Numbered from the stretch's first letter, positions 26,359-40,465 are shown. The stretch: 64,000 nucleotides of DNA from Hyphomicrobiales bacterium (GCA_025363755.1 JANYLQ010000044.1:17406-81405); one strand, 5' to 3'. A program made the numbers and translations. Notes: generated by a model not told the origin, from the letters alone.

Positions 26359-26661
26359 CTACCTTATTGGATGATGCACGGTCACAAGCTTTGTGCCGTC
26401 TGGGAATGTGGCTTCCACTTGAATGTCGTGGATCATTTCGGAAATACCGTCCATCACTTGCGCTTTGCTCACGACATGAGCGGCATTTTCCATCAGGTCA
26501 GCAACGCTTTTGCCATCACGCGCGCCTTCAATCACAAACTCGGTGATGAGTGCTATGGCCTCAGGGTGATTGAGCTTTACGCCGCGCTCTAATCTTTTGC
26601 GGGCGACGATCGCGGCCATGGCAACAATCAGTTTGTCTTTCTCACGCGGCGTTAGTTGCAT
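26359..26661 (-). CDS. ureA: Urease gamma subunit
   Basis: This 100-residue gamma subunit starts [11 protein letters not shown] and contains [13 protein letters not shown] and the C-terminal TVHHPI motif. Length matches the family. It is six bases upstream of ureB and nine bases after ureD. Confidence 0.96.
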   Translation of the reverse strand: MQLTPREKDKLIVAMAAIVARKRLERGVKLNHPEAIALITEFVIEGARDGKSVADLMENAAHVVSKAQVMDGISEMIHDIQVEATFPDGTKLVTVHHPIR

Positions 26662-26670
26662 AAGTCTTCC

Positions 26671-27456
26671 TCATAGCGCCCAAGTTTTAGGCAGCTCTGT
26701 TGGGCTGGCCAACACAGACAATGCCGAAACGATTGCTTTTTTCAAGATCATTCCATCTTTGGCTAACAGTCTTGCAACTAGCTTGCCATTCCAAGCAGAC
26801 ACATCGCCATAAGGCCAGATTATTCCGCGCAATTTTTCTAAATCAATATTGGCATTTGGGTCGATCAAAATAATCGTGGCAAGTGCGCGGTTGGCACCCA
26901 AAGTTGCTTTTGAGTTTGGCAATGCCCCCTCCAATTTGATAATGTCTGAATGAATTAGTTTCCCGCCGTATTTGATATTCCATTGCTCGCGAAAGAAAAC
27001 AGAAGAGATGGTTTCGCCGCTCGCTTCACGGCCAAAAATTGTCGTTTCGAGCCCCAGAAACCGGGCGTTTTCAGCCATATCAACAGCGGTTTGCCGATCC
27101 AAGCTTGCACCGTCAAATATTATGGTTTCGTGCGGAAGCCAATTGAACCGGGCATCAGCCTCCAGGTGAATTGCTGTTTCGATTTTGGCCGAAGGCCCCA
27201 AAGTGCGGTAAACGCGCTCGGCGGATTGGCTTGTAACTGTAAGTGTTGTTTTTTGTGCCAAATTAAATTCATATGAAAATTGATCCCCACCTGCCAGACC
27301 GCCAGCGGTATTGATCAAATAGGCATGGTTGGCACCGGGTGGCAATCTCACTTTGGCGGCCCCGGCTTCGCGCAATTGGTCGATACCGCCAGATTTAAGT
27401 GACAATTTTACGGCCCCATGGGCGCGCTGATTAAGAAGAGTTGCGGTTGAAGACAT
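26671..27456 (-). CDS. ureD: Urease accessory protein UreD
   Basis: This 261-residue UreD/UreH has NTAGGLAGGDQF near residue 50 and VTSQSAERVYR further on, both hallmark segments. It forms the nickel tunnel to apo-urease with UreF. It is the first gene of ureDABCEFG. No sigma-54 promoter was found in the 120 bases upstream, and no urea transporter genes lie nearby. Confidence 0.92.
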   Translation of the reverse strand: MSSTATLLNQRAHGAVKLSLKSGGIDQLREAGAAKVRLPPGANHAYLINTAGGLAGGDQFSYEFNLAQKTTLTVTSQSAERVYRTLGPSAKIETAIHLEADARFNWLPHETIIFDGASLDRQTAVDMAENARFLGLETTIFGREASGETISSVFFREQWNIKYGGKLIHSDIIKLEGALPNSKATLGANRALATIILIDPNANIDLEKLRGIIWPYGDVSAWNGKLVARLLAKDGMILKKAIVSALSVLASPTELPKTWAL

Positions 27457-27525
27457 TCGTAATTCTTAGATGCGAATAAGCGCCTGCGCCAGAGCATTAA
27501 AGATATGACAATTTGCAGGTTGATC

Positions 27526-27551
27526 GGTTTTCTGGAATGTTGCAGAAAACC
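27526..27551. promoter_or_regulatory. Inverted repeat upstream of glgP
   Basis: GGTTTTCTG at 27526-27534 and CAGAAAACC at 27543-27551 form a perfect 9-bp inverted repeat with an 8-base spacer. It ends 25 bases before the glgP start, in the divergent gap between ureD and glgP. It could be an operator for a dimeric regulator or an RNA hairpin in the glgP leader; the sequence cannot decide. Confidence 0.5.
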
Positions 27552-27576
27552 ATTTCAATAATGAGTCTTGGGGCAA

Positions 27577-30048
27577 ATGAATTTAAAAGCTGAAAAAGTG
27601 AAGCCGGTCGAAACAGTATTGTCGCCAGATGTCGAAAAACTGCGCGGTCAAATTTTGGCGAAGCTCAACTACTCCATTGGTAAAGATGTTACCGTTGCCA
27701 AACATCATGATTGGCTGAACGCGACAATCTTAACGTTGCGTGACCGGATTATCGATCGATGGATGGAGTCGACGCGCGAAGCTTATGTGGCCAAGGCCAA
27801 GCGGGTTTATTATCTTTCGCTCGAATTTTTGATCGGTCGCTTGTTGCGCGATGCTTTGAGCAATCTTGATCTGACGAAAAATTTTGAAGAAGCACTCGCG
27901 AGTTTTGATGTTGATTTGAATTTGACAGAAGCGCTGGAGCCTGACGCAGCACTGGGCAATGGTGGGCTTGGACGTTTGGCAGCGTGCTTTATGGAAAGTA
28001 TGGCCAGCCTTGGCATTCCTGCTTATGGCTACGGCATACGTTATAACCACGGTCTGTTTCGTCAGATGATTTCGAATGGCTGGCAGATTGAACTGCCGGA
28101 AGATTGGTTAGAGAACGGCAACCCGTGGGAATTTCCCCGCCGCGAAGCTGCTTACCGCATTGGTTTTGGCGGTTCAGTTTCATCAGAGGCAGTGAGAAAT
28201 GGTTTACCCCATGCAAATTGGCAACCCGGTGAAATTATCTTAGCCACGGCCTTTGACACACCAATGGTGGGTTGGCGCGGCAAGCGGGTAAATACGCTTC
28301 GGCTTTGGTCGGCGCGGGCGATTGATCCTATTCGTTTAGAGGCGTTCAACACGGGTGACTTTACGGCTGCACTTGCCAGCTCTACACGTGCTGATACGAT
28401 TACCCGGGTTCTCTATCCATCAGACTCATCAGAAGCGGGACAAGAGCTTCGTTTGCGACAAGAATATTTTTTCACCTCGGCTTCTTTGCAAGATATTATT
28501 CGCAGGCATTTGCAACAATATCCGGATCTCACGAATCTGGCTGATAAGGTTGCTGTGCAAATCAACGATACGCACCCGGCAATCGCAGTTGCAGAATTGA
28601 TGCGCTTGTTGGTGGATGTTCACAATCTGCCATGGGAGCGGGCCTGGACGACCACGCAGGCCGTAATGTCATACACCAATCATACCCTGCTTCCTGAGGC
28701 ACTAGAAAGCTGGCCTCTTCCATTGTTCGAAAAATTATTGCCACGCCATCTCAATATGATCTACGCGATTAATGATCAATTGATTGTGCGGGCGCGCAAT
28801 TTGAAAACCAATGCATCGGCTGAATTTATATCATCTGTTTCCTTGATTGATGAGCATGGATCAAAACGCGTGCGCATGGGGCAATTGGCTTTTGCCGGAT
28901 CGCATAGCGTTAATGGCGTTTCAGCACTTCATACTAGCTTGATGAAAGAAAGTGTGTTCCACGATCTTAATCTCTTGTACCCCGGTCGCATCAATAATAA
29001 AACCAACGGCATTACGCCGCGACGTTGGTTGCATGGTGTCAACCCTGAGCTTTCGGCATTGCTCGCGGATGCAGCGGGCAAAGAGTCTTTAGATAATGCC
29101 GAACTGATTGTTCGCGCTGCGCCAAAATCTGGTGAGAAGCAGTTTGTTGAAAAATTTGTCGCAATCAAATTGCGCAACAAAGCAGCTCTCTCCAATCTCA
29201 TCTTGTCGCGCATGGATGTGAAAGTTGATCCACAGGCGATGTTTGACGTGCAGGTGAAACGTATTCATGAATATAAGCGCCAGCTGTTGAATATTCTGGA
29301 AACGATCGCGCATTACCAAGCGATCAAAGCTAATCCGAAAGCCACTTGGGCACCACGCGTTAAGATTTTTGCCGGCAAGGCGGCGGCGAGTTATTTCCAG
29401 GCCAAGTTGATTATCAAACTGATCAATGACGTTGGGCAGATTGTGAATAATGATAAGTCTGTTGGTGATAAATTGAAGGTGGTGTTTCTGCCAAACTATA
29501 ATGTGAGCATGGCAGAAGTGATCGTCCCGGCCACTGATTTGTCAGAACAAATTTCAACCGCTGGCATGGAAGCATCAGGCACTGGGAATATGAAGTTTGC
29601 GCTGAACGGTGCGCTTACGATTGGTACGCTGGATGGGGCCAATGTCGAAATGCGCGAGCATGTAGGCGCTGATAATATTTTCATTTTCGGTCTGACTGCT
29701 GCGCAGGTGGAAGCCAAACGCCGCGCGCGGGTCGATGGCCATGCTGTTGTCGAATCGTCACCAGCGCTTCGGGGTGTTTTGCAAGCTTTGGGGCAGGGTG
29801 ATTTTTCTGGTGGCGACACAAACCTTTATCAGCCGATTATCAATTCCATATACAATGGCGATTATTTTATGGTCGGTTCAGATTTTGATGATTACGCATT
29901 GTCCCAAGACAAAGTCTCCAAACTTTGGGGCAATCAGAAAGACTGGACGTATCAGGCGATTCAGAATACGCTTCACATGGGCTGGTTCTCATCGGATCGT
30001 ACGATCAGGGAATATGCCAAGGAAATATGGAATGTACCCGTCATATAA
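27577..30048 (+). CDS. glgP: Glycogen/starch/alpha-glucan phosphorylase
   Basis: This GT35 enzyme of about 823 residues releases glucose-1-phosphate from alpha-1,4-glucan. The PLP-lysine region EASGTGNMKFALNGAL is intact, and the N-terminal YYLSLEFLIGR and ALGNGGLGRLAACF segments are typical. ATG 27577 with GGGG a few bases upstream was preferred over TTG 27568. It opens the glycogen operon, and glgB follows after 23 bases. Confidence 0.95.
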   Translation: MNLKAEKVKPVETVLSPDVEKLRGQILAKLNYSIGKDVTVAKHHDWLNATILTLRDRIIDRWMESTREAYVAKAKRVYYLSLEFLIGRLLRDALSNLDLTKNFEEALASFDVDLNLTEALEPDAALGNGGLGRLAACFMESMASLGIPAYGYGIRYNHGLFRQMISNGWQIELPEDWLENGNPWEFPRREAAYRIGFGGSVSSEAVRNGLPHANWQPGEIILATAFDTPMVGWRGKRVNTLRLWSARAIDPIRLEAFNTGDFTAALASSTRADTITRVLYPSDSSEAGQELRLRQEYFFTSASLQDIIRRHLQQYPDLTNLADKVAVQINDTHPAIAVAELMRLLVDVHNLPWERAWTTTQAVMSYTNHTLLPEALESWPLPLFEKLLPRHLNMIYAINDQLIVRARNLKTNASAEFISSVSLIDEHGSKRVRMGQLAFAGSHSVNGVSALHTSLMKESVFHDLNLLYPGRINNKTNGITPRRWLHGVNPELSALLADAAGKESLDNAELIVRAAPKSGEKQFVEKFVAIKLRNKAALSNLILSRMDVKVDPQAMFDVQVKRIHEYKRQLLNILETIAHYQAIKANPKATWAPRVKIFAGKAAASYFQAKLIIKLINDVGQIVNNDKSVGDKLKVVFLPNYNVSMAEVIVPATDLSEQISTAGMEASGTGNMKFALNGALTIGTLDGANVEMREHVGADNIFIFGLTAAQVEAKRRARVDGHAVVESSPALRGVLQALGQGDFSGGDTNLYQPIINSIYNGDYFMVGSDFDDYALSQDKVSKLWGNQKDWTYQAIQNTLHMGWFSSDRTIREYAKEIWNVPVI

Positions 30049-30071
30049 GGCGGGACAGAAAGTGAAACGGA

Positions 30072-32267
30072 ATGGCCGAACCGAAGTGGAAAACTAGCGG
30101 CCCTGAAATCGAAGCCATTGTTAATGGCAGGCATGCTGATCCATTTAAAATTTTGGGTTTGCATACATCTGGCAAATCATGGATTGCGCGCGCTTTCATA
30201 CCTGGTGCTGAGAAAGTTGTCGCACAGAGCGCTGATGGCCAGAATTTAGGCGAACTGACCCGTCGCCATGATGCCGGGTTTTTTGAAGGCCAGATTAAAA
30301 CCACCAAAGCTCAAGTTTTGCAGTATGCATGTTCGAATGCTGGCGGCCAATGGATGGTCACCGACGCCTATTCCGTTGGCCCCGTGCTTGGGCCGCAAGA
30401 TGATTATTTCATGGCTGAGGGCAACCATTTGCGCCTCTATGACAAGCTTGGCGCACATCCTCTGAAAATGGACGGAATTGATGGCGTGCATTTTGCAGTT
30501 TGGGCCCCTAACGCCGAACGGGTTTCGGTGGTGGGTGATTTCAACGCGTGGGATGGCCGCCGCCATGTGATGCGCAAGCGCATGGATGTGGGGGTGTGGG
30601 AAATTTTTGTGCCCGCTGCCCATGAAGGCCAAGGTTATAAATATGAGTTGATCGATAAGGCGGGAAAACTTTTGCCGCTTAAATGTGATCCCTATGGTTT
30701 TGGCGCTGAGTTACGCCCGAATACGGCCTCACGCGTTACGCGCACCGATAATTTTCAATGGTCGGATAGTGATTATTTGAAAGCCCGCATTGCGCCCGAC
30801 AGAAGACGCATGCCAATTTCAATCTATGAAGTGCATCTTGGTTCATGGCGCAAAAAGAATGGTGATTTGTTTTTGAGCTATGATGAGTTGGCCGATCAGT
30901 TGATTGGCTATGTGAAGGATTTGGGCTTTACGCATATTGAGCTTTTACCGATCAGTGAGCATCCTTATGATCCGTCATGGGGTTATCAACCCACTGGACT
31001 ATTTGCGCCGACATCGCGCTTTGGTGATCCCCATGGGTTTGCGCGGTTTGTGGATAAAGCGCACGGGGCTGGTATTGGTGTTATCCTTGATTGGGTGCCC
31101 GCGCATTTTCCGACCGATGAGCATGGCCTTTCGAAGTTTGATGGTACGGCGCTTTATGAACATGCCGATCCGCGCCAAGGTTTCCATCCCGATTGGAACA
31201 CAGCGATATTCAATTTCGGCCGCAAGGAAGTGATTAGTTTCCTTTTGAACAATGCTTTGTTCTGGTTGGAGCGTTATCATCTCGATGGGCTGCGCGTTGA
31301 TGCTGTGGCTTCGATGCTTTATCTGGATTATTCGCGCAAAGAGGGCGAGTGGATTCCGAACCAATATGGTGGCCGTGAGAATTTGGAAGCGATTTCGTTT
31401 CTGCAACGCATGAACCATGAGACCTACGGTCAACACCCGGGGATCATGACCATCGCTGAGGAATCAACTGCATTCCCAGGTGTTTCCAAGCCAACGAGTA
31501 CGGGCGGTCTTGGATTTGGCTTTAAATGGAACATGGGGTTTATGCATGACACGCTGCAATATTTTCAGCGCGAAGGCATTCACCGCAAACACCACCACAA
31601 TGATCTGACATTTGGTTTGCTTTACGCGTTTTCGGAAAATTTTGTATTGCCGCTTTCGCATGACGAAGTGGTGCATGGCAAAGGCTCGCTTCTCAATAAA
31701 ATGGCGGGTGATGATTGGCAGAAATTTGCAACACTTCGTGCCTATTTTGGATTTATGTGGGGTTATCCAGGCAAGAAGCTGTTGTTCATGGGCCAAGAGA
31801 TGGCGCCTTGGACGGAATGGAACGCTGCCAAAAGTTTGGATTGGCATTTGCTGCAACACCAGCCGCACCGGGGCATGCAATCAACGGTTCGCGATTTGAA
31901 CAATATTTATAAATCAATGCCAGCTCTTCATGCCCGTGATTGCGAAGGCGAAGGATTTGAATGGTTAATTGCCGATGACGCCGAAAATTCGGTGTTTGCC
32001 TGGGTGCGCCATTCTGGTGATGGCAAGCAACCTGTTGTGGTGGTTTCGAATTTCACATCGGTTTTGCGTGAGAATTACATACTGCCCTTGCCAAAATCAG
32101 GAATCTGGCGTGAAGTATTCAACAGTGATGCAGAACAATATTGGGGGTCAGGCAAAGGCAATATGGGGCGCATAGAAGCATTGGGTGGCCCGTCACACGG
32201 CAAACCCGCCAGTGCTCGGATAACGCTTCCGCCTTTAGCCACTTTGTATTTTGCTGCAGAGGAATAA
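30072..32267 (+). CDS. glgB: 1,4-alpha-glucan branching enzyme
   Basis: This 731-residue GH13_9 enzyme has an N-terminal CBM48-type region (about 20-230, with [23 protein letters not shown]) and the catalytic barrel. The nucleophile Asp is in [11 protein letters not shown], the acid/base Glu in [10 protein letters not shown], and the third Asp in [12 protein letters not shown]. It introduces alpha-1,6 branches. ATG 30072 follows a GGAATGG context close to the glgP end. Confidence 0.96.
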   Translation: MAEPKWKTSGPEIEAIVNGRHADPFKILGLHTSGKSWIARAFIPGAEKVVAQSADGQNLGELTRRHDAGFFEGQIKTTKAQVLQYACSNAGGQWMVTDAYSVGPVLGPQDDYFMAEGNHLRLYDKLGAHPLKMDGIDGVHFAVWAPNAERVSVVGDFNAWDGRRHVMRKRMDVGVWEIFVPAAHEGQGYKYELIDKAGKLLPLKCDPYGFGAELRPNTASRVTRTDNFQWSDSDYLKARIAPDRRRMPISIYEVHLGSWRKKNGDLFLSYDELADQLIGYVKDLGFTHIELLPISEHPYDPSWGYQPTGLFAPTSRFGDPHGFARFVDKAHGAGIGVILDWVPAHFPTDEHGLSKFDGTALYEHADPRQGFHPDWNTAIFNFGRKEVISFLLNNALFWLERYHLDGLRVDAVASMLYLDYSRKEGEWIPNQYGGRENLEAISFLQRMNHETYGQHPGIMTIAEESTAFPGVSKPTSTGGLGFGFKWNMGFMHDTLQYFQREGIHRKHHHNDLTFGLLYAFSENFVLPLSHDEVVHGKGSLLNKMAGDDWQKFATLRAYFGFMWGYPGKKLLFMGQEMAPWTEWNAAKSLDWHLLQHQPHRGMQSTVRDLNNIYKSMPALHARDCEGEGFEWLIADDAENSVFAWVRHSGDGKQPVVVVSNFTSVLRENYILPLPKSGIWREVFNSDAEQYWGSGKGNMGRIEALGGPSHGKPASARITLPPLATLYFAAEE

Positions 32268-32299
32268 TAAAAAGTAACGCTAGATTGGGAGAAACAGCA

Positions 32300-33564
32300 A
32301 TGACCGAACCGACAAGAAAATCAGGCCCGCTGGCGCGCGATTCAATGGCATATGTTTTGGCAGGTGGCCGAGGCAGCAGGCTACTCGAGCTCACTGACAG
32401 GCGTGCCAAACCCGCTGTGCCGTTTGGCGGAAAATCGCGCATTATCGATTTTGCTTTATCCAACGCCCTCAATTCAGGCATCCGCCGCATCGGTGTGGCC
32501 ACGCAATATAAAGCCCATAGCTTGATCCGTCATTTGCAGCGCGGCTGGAACTTCTTCCGCAATGAGCGCAACGAAGGTTTTGATATTCTCCCCGCCAGCC
32601 AACGCGTTTCAGAAGATCAGTGGTATGCAGGCACAGCTGACGCGGTTTATCAAAATATTGATATCATCGAGAGCTATAATCCAAAATACATCGTCATTCT
32701 TGCAGGCGATCATATCTACAAAATGGATTATGAGCCGATGCTGCAGCAGCATGTCGACCAAGCTGCCGACGTGACTATTGGTTGTCTTGAAGTTCCGCGC
32801 ATGGAAGCCGTTGGGTTTGGCGTTATGCATGTCGATGACAAAGACAGGATTGTTGCATTTGTTGAAAAGCCTAAGGATCCGCCGGCTATCCCTGGCCAAC
32901 CTGATATGGCACTGGCTTCGATGGGGATTTATGTTTTTGAAACAAAGTTCTTGATCGATCTTTTGAAGAAAGATGCAGCGGATCCCAATTCATCGCGCGA
33001 TTTTGGTAAAGATATTATTCCAAGTGTAGTGAGCGGTGGTAAGGCCGTTGCGCACCGATTTACAAAATCATGTGTGCGTTCGCCCCTGGAGAAAACCTCT
33101 TATTGGCGCGATGTGGGAACCATTGATGCCTATTGGGAAGCCAATGTCGATCTGACTGACACGCTGCCTTTGCTTGATCTCTATGATCAGGATTGGCCGA
33201 TTTGGACCTATGGTGAAGTCACACCACCAGCAAAATTCGTGCATGATATTGATGGCAGACGCGGTCAGGCTGTCTCTTCACTTGTGTCAGGCGGTTGCAT
33301 TGTTTCAGGTGGTTCGATCAAGCGCACATTGCTGTTTACTGGTGTAAGAGTGAATTCATTTTCAGCGTTGGATGAAGCCGTGGTGTTGCCGCGCGTCTTC
33401 GTCAGCCGCAATGCGCGACTGAGCAAGGTGGTGATTGATAGCGATGTGGTGATTCCTGAAGGTCTTGTTGTTGGCGAGGATCCAATTCTCGATGCCAAAC
33501 GTTTCCGGCGCAGCGAAGGTGGTGTTTGCCTGATCACCCAACCGATGATTGATCGTCTTTCCTG

Positions 33565-33565
<1 letters not shown>
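32300..33565 (+). CDS. glgC: Glucose-1-phosphate adenylyltransferase (ADP-glucose synthase)
   Basis: This 421-residue enzyme makes ADP-glucose, the committed step of glycogen synthesis. The nucleotide-binding start is [27 protein letters not shown], and GTADAVYQN and [12 protein letters not shown] are further family marks. The C-terminal part is a left-handed beta-helix. The ORF-track start at 32141 lies inside glgB. ATG 32300 begins 32 bases after the glgB stop. Confidence 0.95.
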
Positions 33566-36601
<3,036 letters not shown>

Positions 36602-36602
<1 letters not shown>

Positions 36603-38509
36603 TGAAATCAGAAATCCATAATGCCACAGCTTCACCGCTGGGTGTCATACTTTTGCCGGGTGGCGCCAATGTCGCCGTATGGTCGGCCCACGCCACTCAT
36701 ATTTCTTTTTGTGTCTTTGACGCAAACGACAATGAGGTCTCGTGCACGCCGCTGGCTGGGCGTCAGAATGATGTGCATTTTGCTTTTATTGATGGTGTTA
36801 AAGCGGGAACAAAATATGGCCTGCGCGCCGAAGGGCCGTGGCAACCAGAGGCCGGATTGTTGTTTGATCAGAGTAAAGTTTTGCTTGATCCTTATGCAAA
36901 ACAGATAGATCGCGCTTTCACATATGATGCGCGGCTGGGTGAGAAAGGTTTCGATAGTGCAGCTCTTATTCCAAAAGCTGTTGTGTTGGATGAACTTCAG
37001 GATTTACCGTTGCGGCATTTACATGAGCCGAGGTTTATTTACGAGCTGCAAGTTAAGTCATTTACAAAATTGCATCCTGAAGTTCCTGAACACCAGCGCG
37101 GCACTGTTTCGGCGCTGGCGCATCCAAGCGTCATTTCGCACTTGAAGAAAATCGGTGTTGATACAATTGAGTTGATGCCAATTACCGCGTGGATTGATGA
37201 GCGCCACCTCAGACCATTGGGACTTTCCAATGCTTGGGGTTATAACCCGGTTTCATTCTTTGCGCTTGATCCGCAGCTGGCACCAGGCGGTATTCCTGAA
37301 TTGAGGAATACTGTTGCGGCTCTCCACGCAGAAGGTTTCAATGTTACTCTCGATTTGGTCTTCAACCACTCTGGCGAGAGCGATGTGTTTGGCCCAACGC
37401 TTTCATTCAGGGGTTTGGATAACTGCAGCTATTATCGCTACATTAATGGTCAATTGATCAATGATACGGGGTGTGGAAATACATTCGCGCTTGATCGCCC
37501 GCATATGGTTCAAATGGTGGTAGATAGTCTGCGCCATTGGGTCTTGAAATGTGGCATTGATGGTTTCAGGTTTGATCTTGCGACGATCATGGGGCGGCGT
37601 GACGATGGCTTTGACTCATACGCCCCTCTGTTGCTGGCCATTGAAAGCGATCCTGTGTTGTCGACACGCATCATGATAGCAGAACCATGGGATGTGGGGC
37701 CGGGGGGTTATCAACTCGGCAATTTTCCGCCGCGGTGGCTTGAGTGGAATGACAGGTATCGTGACGATGTGCGTCGGTTTTGGCGCGGCGATGCGAATAG
37801 CACAAATAGTATGGCTACTCGGATAACAGGCTCATCTGATGTATTCCAGCGCAAGAACCGCGTGACGAAGTCGGTGAATTTTCTGAGTGCTCATGACGGG
37901 TTTACTTTGCGCGATGTGACGCAATTTCGTGTGAAAGATAATTTTGCCAATGGCGAAAATAATCGTGATGGCAAAAGCGATGAAGTGACGTGCGTTGGGC
38001 GTGATATTCGCGCTCTGCTTGCCACACTGTTTTTGTCACGTGGGGTTATTATGCTAACTGCAGGCGATGAATTTGGGCGCACGCAGAAAGGCAACAATAA
38101 TGCCTATGCGCAAGATAATGAAATCACTTGGCTCGATTGGAAAAATGCTGATCAAGCTTTAATCAACTATGTTAGCACATTAGCTGGACTTCGGAAAGCT
38201 ATACCGATGTTTGTTGACCCGGTGTTCTTGTCGGCAAATCCAACGGGGAGTGAAGTCAAATCCTTCTGGTTTGGTGCAGATGGTAAGCCTTTTGACTGGA
38301 GTGACGGACCGCAAGATTTTCTAGGTTTGATGTTGAGTAACAATGAAAAGCGCGTGGCGCTGGTTATCAACAGAGCTGAAAATCTGTTGCAGTTTCCTCT
38401 CATGGCGCAGACGGGGCATCGGTGGCTCGTCCAATTTGACAGTGCATCTCCCGTAGTAAAATCCGTTGGTTCAGTCTCGGTTTTTGAGGAGTTAGTCAAA
38501 TTAAAATGA
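36602..38509 (+). CDS. glgX: Glycogen debranching enzyme (isoamylase type)
   Basis: This 635-residue GH13_11 enzyme hydrolyses alpha-1,6 branches of phosphorylase-limit glycogen. Catalytic residues are visible as Asp in FRFDLATIMGR, Glu in IAEPWDVGPGGY and Asp in SAHDGFTL. The ELQVKSFTKLHPEVP and AWGYNPVSFFALDP segments are family-typical. It shares one base with pgm and overlaps the next gene by four bases. Confidence 0.94.
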
Positions 38510-39954
38510 CGCTTCTGGAAATTGCACAAGCGCGTCTGCGGGATCCAGACTCAATTTTTATTGAATGCGATGATGGGCGGATTTTTACTTATGGCCAATT
38601 TTGGCATTTGGCGGGGCAATTTGCGCAGGCGCTGGTTTCAGAAGGTGCAAAGCCTGGTGATCGAATTGCAGTGCAAGTTGAAAAATCGGTTGAAGCTATT
38701 GCTCTTTTTTATGCTTGTGTTCGCAGTGGTCTGGTTTTTCTGCCGATGAACACGGCTTACACGGCAAATGAGATTTCGTATTTTTTGGGTGATGCCGAGC
38801 CTTCGATCTTCATCATATCGCCCGAAAAACCCCAACCTACAGGCATTAGGGTTTTGACTCTGGATGATGTTGGCGGAGGAACTTTGATTGATGCTGCCCG
38901 CCAGACCGCAGGTGTGTTTGAAGATATAGCCGATGATGCTGAGAGGATGGCTGCTATTCTTTATACGTCTGGCACCACTGGCAAATCTAAGGGAGCGATA
39001 TTGAGCGTTGGCAATTTTGCCAGCAATGCCCATGCATTGGCGCAGCTTTGGCAATTCACGCCGCAAGATAGATTGATTCACGCGCTTCCAGTTTATCACA
39101 CGCATGGTTTGTTTGTGGCAACGAACACGGTGTTTGCATCAGGTGGACGGTTGCTGTTTCGGCGCAAGTTTGAAGTTGAGGATATCATGCGCGTCTTGCC
39201 TCAAGCGACAGCATTGATGGGGGTTCCCACTTTTTATACACGGCTGTTGCAGAACAAGGGTCTGACGCGGGATGCGACGAAACACATGCGGCTTTTTGTT
39301 TCTGGCTCTGCGCCATTGCTCGCTGAAACGCATAAGGAATTTTTTGAACGAACGGGCCATGCGGTCTTGGAACGTTATGGCATGACGGAAACCAATATGA
39401 ACACTTCGAACCCTTACGCGGGTGAACGCCGCGCGGGGACTGTGGGGATGGCTTTGCCCGAAACTGATGTGCGTGTGCGCGAAGGTGGCATTGAGGTTAA
39501 GGGGCCGAATGTGTTTAAGGGCTATTGGCGCAATCCTGAAAAGACCAGAGCTGAATTCACTGACGATGGATATTTTATGACGGGTGATCTCGGTCATTTT
39601 GACGAAAAGGGTTATCTCGTCATTTCGGGCCGTGCCAAGGATTTGATCATTACAGGCGGGTTCAATGTTTATCCCAAAGAGGTTGAAGAGCTGATTGATG
39701 CTATGCCCGGTGTTTTGGAATCGGCGGTTATTGGTTTGCCAGACTCTGATTTTGGTGAGACCGTGACGGCGGTTGTGGTTTTGAAAACGGGTGCATCACT
39801 GGCAAGTGCAGACATCATTTTATCGCTCAAACTCAATCTCGCCAGCTTTAAATGCCCCAAGCGCATCATTATTGTGGACGAGTTACCGCGCAATGCGATG
39901 GGCAAGGTTCAGAAGAATGTTTTACGGCAGACTTATGGTGTGCGGCCTGTATGA
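38506..39954 (+). CDS. matB: Malonyl-CoA synthetase (MatB-like AMP-binding enzyme)
   Basis: This 482-residue acyl-CoA synthetase has the AMP-binding motif LYTSGTTGKSKGAIL, and the segments HALPVYHTHGLFVATN, LMGVPTFYTRLL and RYGMTETNMNTSNPY closely match what I recall of MatB. The A8-type segment ITGGFNVYPKEVEELID and the catalytic Lys in NAMGKVQKN complete it. MatB makes malonyl-CoA from malonate and ATP. It overlaps glgX (ATGA), which places it in the glycogen transcript, an unexpected partner. No malonate transporter or malonyl-CoA decarboxylase lies nearby. Confidence 0.85.
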   Translation: MTLLEIAQARLRDPDSIFIECDDGRIFTYGQFWHLAGQFAQALVSEGAKPGDRIAVQVEKSVEAIALFYACVRSGLVFLPMNTAYTANEISYFLGDAEPSIFIISPEKPQPTGIRVLTLDDVGGGTLIDAARQTAGVFEDIADDAERMAAILYTSGTTGKSKGAILSVGNFASNAHALAQLWQFTPQDRLIHALPVYHTHGLFVATNTVFASGGRLLFRRKFEVEDIMRVLPQATALMGVPTFYTRLLQNKGLTRDATKHMRLFVSGSAPLLAETHKEFFERTGHAVLERYGMTETNMNTSNPYAGERRAGTVGMALPETDVRVREGGIEVKGPNVFKGYWRNPEKTRAEFTDDGYFMTGDLGHFDEKGYLVISGRAKDLIITGGFNVYPKEVEELIDAMPGVLESAVIGLPDSDFGETVTAVVVLKTGASLASADIILSLKLNLASFKCPKRIIIVDELPRNAMGKVQKNVLRQTYGVRPV

Positions 39955-40193
39955 AGGCCGATGAGGTTCAGCAAGTGGATGCCTGCAAATACGGCTAGTG
40001 CGCCGCCAATGAGCAGGACGAGGGTTGTGGGGAAGAGGCGGGGGTTAAGTTCTTGCTTGGGGCGCTTTTCTAACCAAACCATAGATCCGCCGAGGGCTGC
40101 ACCCAGTCCAAAAACGCTTAAAGTAAGCCAAAATTCAGTATTCCACATTGTATTTGCTGCATATTTCAGATGGTTGACAGTGGGAAATCTCAT
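39933..40193 (-). CDS. Small membrane protein of unknown function
   Basis: This protein of about 86 residues has two predicted membrane helices (WLTLSVFGLGAALGGSMVW and TTLVLLIGGALAVFAGIHLL) joined by a basic loop (KRPKQELNPRLFP). The tail is GLHTGRTP. The start is uncertain: MRFPTV at 40193 or MWNTEFWL at 40148. Its 3' end overlaps the convergent matB end by 22 bases. I do not recognise the family. Confidence 0.65.
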   Translation of the reverse strand: MRFPTVNHLKYAANTMWNTEFWLTLSVFGLGAALGGSMVWLEKRPKQELNPRLFPTTLVLLIGGALAVFAGIHLLNLIGLHTGRTP

Positions 40194-40250
40194 GACTATG
40201 TTCCGCCCCGAAATCAAGGGCAGCTTATTGTCCGGTACTAGGTGAATATC

Positions 40251-40376
40251 ATGAAAGTTCGTAACTCACTCAAAGCATTGTTGAAACGCCACCGCGACAA
40301 CAAATTAATTCGCCGCAAGGGTCGGGTTTATATCATCAACAAAACGAATCCTCGTTTTAAGGCTCGTCAGGGCTAA
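40251..40376 (+). CDS. rpmJ: 50S ribosomal protein L36 (zinc-free type)
   Basis: This 41-residue gene is too short for the ORF track. The product begins [18 protein letters not shown] and ends with the family tail NPRFKARQG. It lacks the four Zn-binding Cys/His residues of the classical L36 and matches the alphaproteobacterial C-minus form. It stands alone, and a terminator hairpin follows 25 bases after the stop. Confidence 0.95.
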   Translation: MKVRNSLKALLKRHRDNKLIRRKGRVYIINKTNPRFKARQG

Positions 40377-40400
40377 CTTTCGTTCACGTTTATTTGTAAG

Positions 40401-40423
40401 CGCGCTGGGCACCACCCGGCGCG
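40401..40423 (+). terminator. Terminator hairpin after rpmJ
   Basis: CGCGCTGGG at 40401-40409 pairs with CCCGGCGCG at 40415-40423 (one T-G wobble) around a 5-base loop, and TTTGGCATTTATTT follows. The T-run is interrupted, but the GC-rich stem and the position 25 bases after the rpmJ stop support termination. Confidence 0.65.
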
Positions 40424-40465
40424 TTTGGCATTTATTTATGCCGGAAAATGTGTCATCTTTGAAAA

